From contig CAVWDE010000032.1 in assembly GCA_963753685.1 (NCBI GenBank), positions 1 to 64,000 on the forward strand: 64,000 nucleotides of DNA. The letters run 5' to 3'. This stretch comes from DATAOG01 sp963753685. GTDB taxonomy: Bacteria; Pseudomonadota; Alphaproteobacteria; Geminicoccales; Geminicoccaceae. Positions 17,326-27,007 of this stretch are shown here, piece by piece (position 1 is the first letter of the stretch; the number at the start of each line of letters is the position of its first letter). The notes under the pieces were generated by a model. It saw only the letters and a list, made by a program, of their open reading frames with translations, ran no database searches and was not told where the DNA came from. Position numbers and translations under genes: made by a program.

Positions 17326-18984
17326 CTATTGACGCACGGAGCGGTGCCGGACATCCGGGTCGGGGACCGGGCTCGCGGCGAGCAGGGCGCGGGTGTAGGG
17401 GTGCTCCGGACGCTCGAAGATGCGTTCGGTCGGGCCCTGCTCGACGATCTGGCCCCGGTACATCACCAGCACGCGGTCGGCGAAGTCGCGGACCACCGCG
17501 AGGTCGTGGGCGATGAACAGATAGGCGAGGCCGAAGCTCCGCTGCAGCTCGGCGAGCAGCGCGATCACCTGGGCCTGGATCGAGACGTCGAGCGCCGAGA
17601 CTGCCTCGTCGCAGATGATCAGCTCCGGCCGCAGTGCCAATGCGCGGGCGATCGCGATCCGCTGGCGCTGGCCGCCCGAGAACTGATGCGGATAGCGCCT
17701 GGCGTGCTCCGGCTGCATGCCGACCTGCTCGAGCAGCTCGCAGACCCGGCTCTGCCGTTTCGCCTTGGGCAGCAGGCTCCGGTGGATCGACCAGGGTTCG
17801 GCCACGATCTGGGCTACCGTCATGCGCGGGTTGAGCGAGGCGTAGGGGTCCTGGAACACGACCTGGATCTGCCGCCGCAGGCGAAGGAGCTCGGCCGGCG
17901 GCAGTGCGAACACGTCCCGGCCGCGATACTCGGCACGGCCGCCGGTCGGCTCGTCCAGGCGGAGCAGCGTGCGGGCAAGCGTCGACTTGCCGGAACCGGA
18001 TTCGCCGACCAGCCCCAGCGTCTCACCGGCGCGCAGCTCGAAGCTCACGTCGTCGACGGCGCGCAGCACCTCGCCGGTCCTGCGGCGCATCATGCCCGTA
18101 GTGATCTCGTAGTGTTTGCAGAGCCCCTTGACCCTCAGCAGCGCCCCGTTCGGCTCCGTCACTTCTGAAGTTCGGCCAGCGGACGCTGCCCGCCCCGGGA
18201 TGGCGGCCATCAGGCGTTGTGTGTAGGGGTCGGCGGGCGCGTGGAAGACCTGGCGGACCGGTCCGGTCTCGACGATCTTGCCGGCGTGCATCACGGCCAC
18301 CCGGTCGGCCATCTCCGCGACCACGCCGAGGTCGTGGGTGATCAGGATCAGACCCATGCCGGTGTCCGCCTGGAGCTCCTTCAAGAGCGCCAGGATCTGG
18401 GCCTGGACGGTGACGTCGAGGGCGGTGGTCGGCTCGTCGGCGATCAGGACCTCAGGCCGCAGCGCCAGCGCGATCGCGATCATCACCCGCTGGCGCTGAC
18501 CGCCCGAGAACTGATGCGGGTAGTCATGGGCGCGCCGCGCCGGCTCCGGAATGCCGACCCGCTCGAGCAGCTCGACGGCTTTTTTACCGGCGGCGCTGCG
18601 GGAGGCGGCGCCATGGGCGCGGAAAGTCTCGGCGATCTGCCAGCCGACGCTGTAGACCGGGTTGAGATGGGCGAGCGGATCCTGGAAGATCATCGCGATC
18701 TTGCGGCCGTTGATCTCCCGCCTGGCGCCCGCCGGCATGGTCAGGAGATCCTGGCCGCGGTAGCGCACGCGACCGGCGGTGATCCAGCCGGGCGGGCTGT
18801 CGATCAGGTCCAGGATGGCGGCGGCCTGGACGCTCTTGCCGGAGCCGCTCTCGCCGAGGATCGCCAGCACCTCACCGCCGTCGAGATGGTAGCCGATGCC
18901 GTTGACGGCGTGCACCTTGCCATGGGCGGTGTCGAACTCGACCGCGAGGTCCTCGACCTCGAGCAGGTGCGGGGCCCCCGTCAT
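17326..18984 (-). CDS. fused two-domain peptide ABC transporter ATPase (DppD-DppF type)
   Basis: The 552-residue protein fuses two complete ABC ATPase domains. The first has Walker A GESGSGKSVQ, signature FSGGQRQRVMIA and Walker B VLIADEPTTALD. The second has GESGSGKSTLA, FSGGQRQRIAIA and Walker B LIICDEAVSALD; its Ala in place of the usual Pro after DE is mildly atypical. Each domain ends with the oligopeptide-binding C-terminal type motif (ADPYTQRL and EHPYTRALL). The start ATG overlaps the upstream permease stop (ATGA). Together with two permeases and the binding protein at 22-23.6 kb it should import peptides or similar solutes. Confidence 0.9.
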   Translation of the reverse strand: MTGAPHLLEVEDLAVEFDTAHGKVHAVNGIGYHLDGGEVLAILGESGSGKSVQAAAILDLIDSPPGWITAGRVRYRGQDLLTMPAGARREINGRKIAMIFQDPLAHLNPVYSVGWQIAETFRAHGAASRSAAGKKAVELLERVGIPEPARRAHDYPHQFSGGQRQRVMIAIALALRPEVLIADEPTTALDVTVQAQILALLKELQADTGMGLILITHDLGVVAEMADRVAVMHAGKIVETGPVRQVFHAPADPYTQRLMAAIPGRAASAGRTSEVTEPNGALLRVKGLCKHYEITTGMMRRRTGEVLRAVDDVSFELRAGETLGLVGESGSGKSTLARTLLRLDEPTGGRAEYRGRDVFALPPAELLRLRRQIQVVFQDPYASLNPRMTVAQIVAEPWSIHRSLLPKAKRQSRVCELLEQVGMQPEHARRYPHQFSGGQRQRIAIARALALRPELIICDEAVSALDVSIQAQVIALLAELQRSFGLAYLFIAHDLAVVRDFADRVLVMYRGQIVEQGPTERIFERPEHPYTRALLAASPVPDPDVRHRSVRQ

Positions 18985-19901
18985 GCGCGCTCGCCGGGCA
19001 CCTCGAGGCGCCAGCGCTGCACCGGGTCGGTTGCGATCCGGACCCAGCTCGAGAGCAGGTTGAGGGCAAGCGTGGTCAGCATGATCGCAAGCCCGGGCCA
19101 GAACGCCAGCCACCAGGCGACGGAGAGGTAATTGCGGCCTTGCGCGACCATCAGGCCCCAGGTGACCTCGGGCGGCTGGATGCCGATGCCGAGGAACGAG
19201 AGCGCCGATTCCGCGAGCATCACGAAGGCGAAGTCGAGGGTCGCGACCGTGATCAGGGTCGGCAGCACGCTGGGTGCGATGTGCCGGAGCACGATCCGTA
19301 AGCTGCCGGCGCCCATGACGCGGGCAGCCGAGACGAACAGGCGCTCGCGGATCTCGAGCACCTCGGCGCGGGTGGTGCGCAGATAGACCGGGACCCGCGT
19401 GACCGCGAGCACCAGGACCAGATTGGCGACCCGCGGCTCGAACATGTAGAGCACGACCACCGCCAGCAGCAGCGAGGGAAAGCTCATGACGATGTCGGCA
19501 GCCCGGAGGATCAGATTGCCGAGCCAGCCGCCCCGGTAGCCCGCGATCAGGCCGAGCGAGGCGCCGATCAGCAACGCGAGCGTGACCGCCGCGGCGGCGA
19601 CACCGAGTGTGTTGCGGGCGGCGACCACGATCCGGGCGAGGATGCTGCGCCCGAGAGCATCGGCGCCGAGCAGGTACAGCCAGCCGCGCTCGAGCGTGAA
19701 GGGCGGCGCGTTGCGCGCGCGCAGGTTCATGCCAGTCGCCTGGTCGCTCAGCAGCCACGGCCCGAACAGCGCGCACAGCACCATCAGCAGCAGATACAGC
19801 GCCGCGGCGAGCGCGAACTTGTCGCGCCCGAGCATGGCGAGTGCCTGCCGCCAGCTCGACTGAACCGGCGCGGCAGCGAGCGTCTCGGCAGCGCTCGCCA
19901 T
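18981..19901 (-). CDS. peptide ABC transporter permease (DppC type)
   Basis: The 306-residue inner-membrane permease has an N-terminal helix at about 29-50, the periplasmic signature LLGADALGRSILARIVVAAR of DppC/OppC permeases and the EAA-like loop AARVMGAGSLRIVLRHIAPS. The C-terminal half carries LAESALSFLGIGIQPPEVTWG, also typical. The ATG at 19901 lies two bases after the stop of the DppB-type gene; an in-frame GTG six bases earlier is an alternative. Confidence 0.9.
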   Translation of the reverse strand: MASAAETLAAAPVQSSWRQALAMLGRDKFALAAALYLLLMVLCALFGPWLLSDQATGMNLRARNAPPFTLERGWLYLLGADALGRSILARIVVAARNTLGVAAAAVTLALLIGASLGLIAGYRGGWLGNLILRAADIVMSFPSLLLAVVVLYMFEPRVANLVLVLAVTRVPVYLRTTRAEVLEIRERLFVSAARVMGAGSLRIVLRHIAPSVLPTLITVATLDFAFVMLAESALSFLGIGIQPPEVTWGLMVAQGRNYLSVAWWLAFWPGLAIMLTTLALNLLSSWVRIATDPVQRWRLEVPGERA

Positions 19902-19903
19902 GG

Positions 19904-20824
19904 TCACGCGTGCCGGATCCGGGGATCGAGCGCCGCATAGGCGAGGTCGATCGCGATGTTCATGACGAAGATCGCCGCCGCGGTCACCAGGATCGAGGCC
20001 TGGATGATCGCGAAGTCGCGCTGGATGATCGAATCGATCATCAGCTTGCCGACCCCGTGGAAGCCGAACACGGTCTCGACGATCACGGCGCCATTGACGA
20101 TCCCGGCCGCCTGATCGCCCGCGACCGTGATCACGGCCAGCATCGCATTGCGCAGCGCATGCACGAAAATGACGCTCCGCTCGCGCACCCCTTTCGCACG
20201 CGCCGTCTTGACGTAGGCGGAGGACAGCGCCCCGATCATGGCCCCGCGCACCACCTGCACCAGGAGCCCGAACGGCCGGATCAGCAGCACCGCGATCGGC
20301 ATCACCCAATGCCAGGGCGTGCCGGTGCCCGAGGTCGGCAGCCACCCGAGCGTGACCGCGAACAGCAGAATCCCGGTGATCGCGACCCAGAAATCGGGCG
20401 CGGAGGCACCGGCCAGCGAAATCACGCTCGCGATCCGATCGAACGGCCCCCCCGGCTGCACGGCGGCCAGCGAGCCCACCACCAGCGCCAGCGCCACCGC
20501 CCCGCTCATGGTGATCGCCGCGAGCGTCAGCGTCGTGGGAAAGGCCTCCAGCACGACCTCGAGGGCAGGCCGCGCCTTCCTGATCGAGACCCCGAGATCG
20601 AAGCGCGCCAGATCGCCCAGGAACCGCCCGAACTGCGTGATCAGCGGATCATCGAACCCATGCTTGGCGGAAAACTCCGCCCTTGCCTCGAGCGAGGCAT
20701 CGAGCGGCAGATAAAGATTGGTCGGATCCCCGGTCAGCCGCGCGAGAAAAAACACGAGCACGATCAAGCCAGCGAGCGACATAAAGCTCGCCACCGCCCG
20801 CCTGGCCAGATACTCGCCCAACAC
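19904..20824 (-). CDS. peptide ABC transporter permease (DppB type)
   Basis: The 306-residue permease starts MLGEYLARRAVASFMSLAGL, the usual first helix of DppB/OppB proteins, followed by a large periplasmic loop (TGDPTNLYLPLDAS). The EAA loop is YVKTARAKGVRERSVIFVHA and the last part has VVETVFGFHGVGKLM-like sequence (VIVETVFGFHGVGKLMIDSI). It is the first of the three linked transporter genes; the binding-protein gene lies upstream beyond the hicBA insertion. Confidence 0.9.
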   Translation of the reverse strand: MLGEYLARRAVASFMSLAGLIVLVFFLARLTGDPTNLYLPLDASLEARAEFSAKHGFDDPLITQFGRFLGDLARFDLGVSIRKARPALEVVLEAFPTTLTLAAITMSGAVALALVVGSLAAVQPGGPFDRIASVISLAGASAPDFWVAITGILLFAVTLGWLPTSGTGTPWHWVMPIAVLLIRPFGLLVQVVRGAMIGALSSAYVKTARAKGVRERSVIFVHALRNAMLAVITVAGDQAAGIVNGAVIVETVFGFHGVGKLMIDSIIQRDFAIIQASILVTAAAIFVMNIAIDLAYAALDPRIRHA

Positions 20825-21013
20825 GTCTCCCCGGGCCTATGCCACGCCTTCCGGCGCGTGTCTCCGTGAGCACTCCGCGCCTACGACCTCCCCGGCGGAG
20901 TCTTTCTAAGCCTCGACCATGCACTTCCCTCCGCTGCCGATCAAGGACCGGGCGCCGCTCCGCTTACCGCGTGTGAGAGCCGTTGCCCGTGGTCACGCAT
21001 ACTGTATCTTGCG

Positions 21014-21049
21014 TTGATCAACTTCACTTTGGCTATATACTGTATACAG
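21014..21049 (+). promoter_or_regulatory. sigma70-like promoter with CTGTATACAG palindrome
   Basis: TTGATC at 21014-21019 and TATACT at 21036-21041 are separated by 16 bases, a good sigma70-type promoter for the gene starting at 21074. A perfect ten-base palindrome CTGTATACAG (21040-21049) overlaps the end of the -10 box, and ACTGTAT occurs again upstream at 21001-21007. The arrangement suggests repressor control. The whole stretch is much more AT-rich than its surroundings. Confidence 0.6.
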
Positions 21050-21073
21050 CGTCAAATTCGTAGGAGATCACCT

Positions 21074-21318
21074 ATGGCGAAAGACAGCGACCGTTACGTC
21101 GTGCGAAAGCGCGACGAGTGGGCCGTGAAAAAGCCCCACGCCCAGCGCGCCAGCGGCACTTTCCCACCCAGCGCGAGGCTGAGGGCGTGCCAAAGAAATC
21201 GTCCGCGGTCTCGGAGGCGGCGAAGTACGCATTCAAGGTCGCGGCGGTCAGTGGCGCGATTTCGGATACAGTGCCGCCTGGCAACGATCCGCATCCGCCG
21301 AAGGACAAGAAGCACTGA
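21074..21318 (+). pseudogene. DUF2188 protein, three frameshifts
   Basis: AGGAGA precedes the ATG. The first frame gives MAKDSDRYVVRKRDEWAVKK and RASGTF, the standard DUF2188 start. The rest of the domain is spread over other frames: TQREAEG after a -1 shift near 21158, KEIVRGLGGGEVRIQGRGGQ after another -1 near 21187, and SDTVPPGNDPHPPKDKKH after a +1 near 21262 (GATTTCGG where GATTCGG is expected). Repaired, it is an 81-residue protein whose PPGNDP(H/Y)PPKDKKH end is typical. DUF2188 proteins have no firmly known role. Three indels in 245 bases with every domain segment conserved is unusual for old decay. Confidence 0.8.
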
Positions 21319-21402
21319 CAGTGCCCTACTCTCGTTCGCGGCCACAGAGAAGGCGCTGTCTGAAAGGTTGGTGAAGTCAGCGAACTCTTCACCGCCTTGG
21401 CA

Positions 21403-21633
21403 CTAGATCAAGTCGACGAATTGATCGACGCTGAGATCGGCTTGGCGGAGGATCGAGCGCACGACGGAACGCTTGAGATCGCCCGGGTGGACCGGGACAC
21501 AGACGAGGAGTTCGGGGCGGTTGGGGTGGTGGAAGTAGTGATGGCTGCCCTTCACTCGGAGAAGAAGGAAGCCGGCTCGCTCCAGTGCTCGCATGACCTC
21601 CCGGGGCCGGAGCGTCGGGAGCTGGCGGCTCAT
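21403..21633 (-). CDS. hicA: HicA-type mRNA interferase toxin
   Basis: This 76-residue toxin has the dsRNA-binding-like fold of HicA. The pattern LRPREVMRALERAGFLLLRV, KGSHHYFHHP (with the catalytic His of the G-S-H motif) and VCVPVHPGDLKRSVVRSILR is characteristic. HicA cleaves mRNA independently of ribosomes when free of HicB. The start overlaps the hicB stop by four bases, so the pair is co-translated with the antitoxin first. It lies between the binding-protein gene and the permease genes of one transporter. Confidence 0.88.
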   Translation of the reverse strand: MSRQLPTLRPREVMRALERAGFLLLRVKGSHHYFHHPNRPELLVCVPVHPGDLKRSVVRSILRQADLSVDQFVDLI

Positions 21634-21911
21634 GCCGTGGCGATCTGGAGCTCGATGGTCGTGGCGTGTTCGTTCGGCATGGTCGCGCCCGGCGCCGGCA
21701 GGGGGCGGCCGGTCTCGCGCAGGACCTCGAGATAGCCGCGAAGGCAGTCCTCGGCCATCAGGCGCGCTTCCTCGATGGTCTCACCCTGAGTGGCGAGGTC
21801 CGGGATCGCCGGGAAGGTCACGACATAGCCGCCGTCCTCCTCGTCGGGCTCGATCACCGCCGTGAAGGTTCGGACTGCGGAGCCGGGTTCCGATGGCTTG
21901 GCACGCGCCAT
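21630..21911 (-). CDS. hicB: HicB family antitoxin
   Basis: This 93-residue protein has the partial RNase H-like HicB fold: FTAVIEPDEEDGGYVVTFPA, IPDLATQGETIEEARLMAED and CLRGYLEVLRETGRPLP. It neutralises HicA. There is no evident C-terminal helix-turn-helix or ribbon-helix-helix, only the short tail TTIELQIATA, so autoregulation may differ from HicB proteins that carry a DNA-binding domain. It is upstream of hicA with a four-base overlap. Confidence 0.88.
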   Translation of the reverse strand: MARAKPSEPGSAVRTFTAVIEPDEEDGGYVVTFPAIPDLATQGETIEEARLMAEDCLRGYLEVLRETGRPLPAPGATMPNEHATTIELQIATA

Positions 21912-22031
21912 GTCGTGACCTCGATTACGGTTTGCGCATGGAAGATGTCGGCTCTCGCCCGCGCCCGTTCAACTGTGGTCGTCGGCCGGCGGCGCGGGGT
22001 TGGCCGCCGCGCCGCCGGGGCGTGGGGAAAG

Positions 22032-23589
22032 CTACTTGAACTTGACGTGGGCGACCTGGAGTTCGCTGTTGGTCGAGATGTCGGGGGTGAAGTCGACCCG
22101 GGGGCCGACCCGCGTGTAGCCGACCATGTGGAACATCATCATGTCGGGCACCAGGTCCTCGTGGATCATGCGGAAGGCTTCCTGCCAGGTCTGCTTGCGG
22201 TCATCGCCGGTCGCGACCGTCGCGTGCTCGATCAACTGGTCGAGCTTGGGGTCGCTCAGCACCGACTGGGCGCCGTCGGAGTGGTACTTGAAGAAGACGG
22301 TGAAGACCGCATCGCCGTTGTTGTTGTCGTGCTGGGCCTGGACCAGCTGCGGCTCGCGGTCCTCGGCGTAGGGCTTGGTGTAGGTGTCGACCCACTCGGC
22401 GACCTCGAGCATGTTGAGCTTGACGTTGAAGCCCACGTCCTTGAGCATCGCCATCACCGCCTCGGCGTGCTCGGTCGCGTTCGGGTAGATGCCGAGCCGG
22501 CCGATGATCACGATCTCGTTGCCCACCGGCACGCCGTCGGCCTTGGCGGCGGCCAGCAGCTCCTTGGCCTGCGCCGGATCGTAGGGCCAGGGCTTCAGGT
22601 CCGGGTTGTAGCCGTTGATGCTCGGCACCACCATCTGGGTCGCTTTGACCACGTCCTTGCTGAAGATCGTGCCGATCATCGCGTCGCGGTCGATCGCGAG
22701 GTTGAGCGCCTTGCGCACCCGCAGATCGTCGAGCGGCGGCTTGGTGACGTCGATCCGGAAGCTCGAGGTCTCCGAGTTGAGGTAGCTGAAGTCCATGCTT
22801 CGGATCGGTCGCGTCCTGGACCGCGATGTTGGGTGCTATGTCGGCCTCGCCGGTCTCGACCATGGCCGCGCGCACCGCCGATTCGCCGCGGAACACGTAG
22901 GTCACCTTCTCGACCTCCGGCTTGTCGCCCCAATAGTCCGGAAAACGCTCGAGCACGACGCTGGTGCCGGGCGTCCAGCTGACGAAGCGGTAGGGCCCGG
23001 TGCCGACCGGATCGCGGGTGCGCTCGCCCTCGACCGTGTTGGGCGAGGTGATGGTCATCGTGCCCATCATGGTCGGCAGGATCGGCGCCGGCTCCTTGGT
23101 CTTGATGTCGAGCGTATAGTCGTCGACCGGGACCGGCGTCACCTCCATGCCGCCGAAGAACTTGATCCGGATCTCGCAGTCGATGCGCGGATCGAGCGTG
23201 CGCAGGATCGCGGTCTTCGCGGTCTCGGCGTTGAACGGCTCGCCGTCGTGGAATTTGACCCCCTCGCGCAGCTTGAACCGCCAGGTGAGAGGATCGATCT
23301 GCTGCCAGGAGGTCGCGAGCCTGGGCGTGATGCTGCCGTCCTTGGGATCGATCTCGGTCAGGGTCTCGGTGACGTTCTGCTTGACGATCCGGCCGACATT
23401 CGAGCGGCTGGCCTCGCAGGGGTCGATGATGTCCGGCTCTTCCGAGAGCACGATCGTGATCTCGCCGGGCGCGGCCGCGTCGGCCTGGCTGGCGGGCCAT
23501 GCCATCCCGGTCAATGCCATCCCGGTGAATGCCATCCACGTGACGGCGAGCGGTAGTGCGGCCAAGCCGGCCGCTTTGCTAATGCGCAT
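22032..23589 (-). pseudogene. peptide ABC transporter substrate-binding protein, frameshifted
   Basis: This is a SBP-5 (DppA/OppA-type) periplasmic binding protein. A signal peptide lies in the first 38 residues, containing a small internal duplication (FTGMALTGMAW). The first frame runs through VLSEEPDIIDPCEASRSNVG, WRFKLREGVKFHDGEPFN and PVGTGPYRFVSW. At about 22797 the frame shifts by +1 after ATDPK; the other frame continues MDFSYLNSETSSFRIDVTKP and ALNLAIDRDAMIG to the stop at 22032. Repaired length is 518 residues, normal for the family. It is the likely solute receptor for the DppB/DppC/ATPase genes at 17.3-20.8 kb. Confidence 0.85.
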
Positions 23590-23703
23590 CCTTGTTGCCC
23601 CCTGATGAAGCTGATGGTTGCTGTTGTTCGAGGTTCAGTCTGGGGCGATGGTAACCGTTGACGGCGCCGGCTTCAACGCCGGCCGGGCCAGAAGGTGATC
23701 CGC

Positions 23704-24396
<693 letters not shown>

Positions 24397-24546
24397 GCCC
24401 CACCGGCGTCAGCCGGACAAACCAAGCCGGCGTCAGCCGACGCCAACACCTGCGACGCCTGCGCTAGCCGGGGCGCCGCTCCGCCTCTATACAGATCGCG
24501 CGGCAGTTGTGCACACGGCGGTAAGCAAACTCGGCGGTTCGGCAGC

Positions 24547-26163
24547 GTGCGGGAAACCCTGATCATCCTGCTGATCTTCGTGGCCTTCGCGGCGCTGTTC
24601 GTGCGCCTGCGCCTGGGCACGGTGCTCGGCTTCCTGATCGGCGGCGCGGTGATCGGGCCATCCGGCTTCGCCCTGGTCCACGACCTCGGAGCGGTCCAGC
24701 TGCTCGCCGAGCTCGGCGTCGTGTTCCTGCTGTTCAACCTCGGCCTCGAGCTCAAGATCGAGCGCCTGCGCCTGTTCGGCGCCCGGGTCTACACGCTCGC
24801 CCTGACCCAGCTCCTGGTCACCGCCGCCGGCATCGCCCTGGTGGTCTCGGGCCTCGGCCTGTCCGTCAACCAGGCGATCATCGTCGGCGGCGCGCTCGCG
24901 CTGTCGTCGACCGCGGTGGTGCTGCGCGTGATCGCCGACCTCGGCCGGACCCTCACCCAGCTCGGCCGGGTCGCAATCGCGATCCTCCTGGTCCAGGACC
25001 TCGCGGTCGGGCCGCTCCTGGTGCTGGTCGACGCGCTCGGCGGCAGCGCCGGCTCGCTGGTCAAGGCGCTCGCGGTCGCCCTCGGCAAGGCGGTGCTGGT
25101 GACCCTGGTCGTGGTCGTCTTCGCCCGCTACCTGCTGCGCCCTGTGCTCGGCTTCATCGCCGCGATCGATGCCGAGGAGGTGTTCACCGCGACCGCGGTC
25201 CTGCTCGTGCTCGGCGCCAGCTTCGCGACCCAGCAGGCGGGCCTGTCGATGGCGCTGGGCGCGTTCGTCGCCGGCCTGATGGTCGCCGACACCGAGTACC
25301 GGCACCAGATCGCCGCCGACATCGGTCCGTTCCGGGGCCTGTTGCTCGGCCTCTTCTTCATGACCGTCGGCATGACCGTCGACCTGCACTTCACGGCCGC
25401 CCATCTCGGCACGATCCTGGCGCTCGCCGTCGGTCTGCTGCTGGTCAAGGGGGCGCTGCTCTGCGCGCTCGCGCTGGCGCTCCGCTTCCCCGCCCGCCTG
25501 GCGCTCGAGCTCGGCGCCTTGCTCGCCCAGGGCAGCGAGTTCGCGTTTGTCCTGCTTGGGTTGGCCGCAGGGCGCGGCCTGGTCGGCGCCACGACCGTGC
25601 AGACCCTGACGCCCGCGGTCGTGCTGTCGATGGCCGCGACCGCGCTCGCGGCCGCCGCCGCCCGCCCGCTTCTGGACCGCCTGGAAGGGCCGGCCAGGGC
25701 CTCCCTCAGCGATCTCGACAGCCAAACTCTGGGCGTTCACGACCATGTCGTGATCGCCGGTTTCGGCCAGGTCGGCATGGCGCTCGCCCGCCACCTGGTC
25801 GGCCTCGGCATGCCGGTGCTGGTGCTCGACTACGACCCCAAGCGGGTGCGCACCAGTCATCGGCTGCCGGTCTATTTCGGCAACGCGGCCCGCGCCGACG
25901 TGCTGCGCGCAGCCCACGTCGACCGCGCCCGGCTGATGGTCGTGGCGCTGCCCACCCGCACCGGCGGCGAGCGGGTGGTCAGCCTGGCGCGCGCCCTCTA
26001 TCCGGAACTCCGGCTGCTCGCCCGGGTTCCCGATGAGGCGAGCGTGGCCACGATGCGCGCGGCCGGCGCCGATGCCGTGGTCGTCGACGGCCTGACCACC
26101 GCCCGCGATCTGGCCGAACGCGCGGTCCTGCTCTATGAGCCAGAGGAAGCCGACGACGGCTAG
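24547..26163 (+). CDS. Kef-type potassium/proton antiporter
   Basis: The 538-residue protein combines a CPA2 cation:proton antiporter domain of about 12 helices (residues 1-380) with a cytosolic RCK/TrkA-N domain. Membrane signatures are GTVLGFLIGGAVIGPSGF, FLLFNLGLELKIERL, LALSSTAVVLRV and LLVQDLAVGPLLV, where QD is the usual ion-binding aspartate. The RCK domain has the NAD-binding motif VIAGFGQVGMALARHLVG. There is no separate KefF/KefG gene next to it. A GTG start directly begins the first helix; an earlier start is not supported. The likely role is potassium efflux or pH homeostasis. Confidence 0.9.
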   Translation: MRETLIILLIFVAFAALFVRLRLGTVLGFLIGGAVIGPSGFALVHDLGAVQLLAELGVVFLLFNLGLELKIERLRLFGARVYTLALTQLLVTAAGIALVVSGLGLSVNQAIIVGGALALSSTAVVLRVIADLGRTLTQLGRVAIAILLVQDLAVGPLLVLVDALGGSAGSLVKALAVALGKAVLVTLVVVVFARYLLRPVLGFIAAIDAEEVFTATAVLLVLGASFATQQAGLSMALGAFVAGLMVADTEYRHQIAADIGPFRGLLLGLFFMTVGMTVDLHFTAAHLGTILALAVGLLLVKGALLCALALALRFPARLALELGALLAQGSEFAFVLLGLAAGRGLVGATTVQTLTPAVVLSMAATALAAAAARPLLDRLEGPARASLSDLDSQTLGVHDHVVIAGFGQVGMALARHLVGLGMPVLVLDYDPKRVRTSHRLPVYFGNAARADVLRAAHVDRARLMVVALPTRTGGERVVSLARALYPELRLLARVPDEASVATMRAAGADAVVVDGLTTARDLAERAVLLYEPEEADDG

Positions 26164-26181
26164 CGACTGAGGGAGTTCGCC

Positions 26182-26958
26182 ATGACTGCGCCGCGCATCC
26201 TGGTGGAGCGGGACGAGGCTATCGTTACCTTGACTTTGAACCGCGCCGACAAGCTGAACGCGATCGATGGCGCCATGCTCGACGCGCTGGAGGCGGTGCT
26301 GAGCGAGCTCGAGGCGGACCGCGACTGCCGGGCGGTGATCCTGACCGGCGCGGGCCGGGCGTTCTGCGCCGGCGCCGACATCAAGGAGTGGACCGCGCTC
26401 ACGCCCCAGGAGTTCGGCCCGAGCTGGGGCCTGCGCGGCCATCGCCTGTTCGACCGGCTGGCCGGGCTGTCGCCGCCGGTGATCGCGGCGATCAACGGCA
26501 TCGCCTTCGGCGGCGGCCTCGAGCTCGCGCTCTGCGCCGACCTCCGGATCGCCGCCGCCGAGGCCCGCCTCGGCCTGCCCGAGGTGACCATCGCCGCGCT
26601 GCCGGGCTGGGGCGGGACCCAGCGCCTGCCGCGCCTGATCGGGCCGGGTCGCGCCAAGCACATGATCCTCACGGGCCAGCCGGTCGATGCGGCCCGGGCC
26701 GAGGCGTTCGGGCTGGTCACCGAGGTCGTGGCTGGTGATGCGCTCATGGGCCGCGCGCGGGAGCTGGCGCAGCAGATCGCAACCAACGCACCGCTCGCGG
26801 TCCAGGCCGCCAAGCGCCTGATCGCTGCGGCGCTGCCGACCTCGCCCGCCGCCACCCTCGAGGTGCCGGCGAGCATGGCCTGTGGTGCCACGGCGGACGC
26901 AGGGGAAGGTCGCCAGTCCTTTCTCGAGCGCCGGCCGCCGCGCTACCAGGGCCGTTGA
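26182..26958 (+). CDS. enoyl-CoA hydratase/isomerase family protein
   Basis: This 258-residue crotonase-fold enzyme has the oxyanion-hole segment AFCAGADIKEW and AINGIAFGGGLELALCADL. The first catalytic glutamate position is seen in LGLPEVTIAALPGWGGTQRL. The C-terminal ATADAGEGRQSFLERRPPRY is the usual end of bacterial enoyl-CoA hydratases, so the frame is intact. It probably hydrates trans-2-enoyl-CoA in beta-oxidation or a related acyl-CoA route. It starts 18 bases after the antiporter gene; GGGAG lies upstream of the ATG. Confidence 0.88.
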   Translation: MTAPRILVERDEAIVTLTLNRADKLNAIDGAMLDALEAVLSELEADRDCRAVILTGAGRAFCAGADIKEWTALTPQEFGPSWGLRGHRLFDRLAGLSPPVIAAINGIAFGGGLELALCADLRIAAAEARLGLPEVTIAALPGWGGTQRLPRLIGPGRAKHMILTGQPVDAARAEAFGLVTEVVAGDALMGRARELAQQIATNAPLAVQAAKRLIAAALPTSPAATLEVPASMACGATADAGEGRQSFLERRPPRYQGR

Positions 26959-27007
26959 GCTTGGCCGCGCCCGGCCGCCGCCCGCCGCAGGGTCGCCAGC
27001 GCCCGCC

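Noticed and set aside
26182..26958. Suspected frameshift near the end of the enoyl-CoA hydratase
   Set aside because: The C-terminal ATADAGEGRQSFLERRPPRY is the normal family ending, so the frame is intact.
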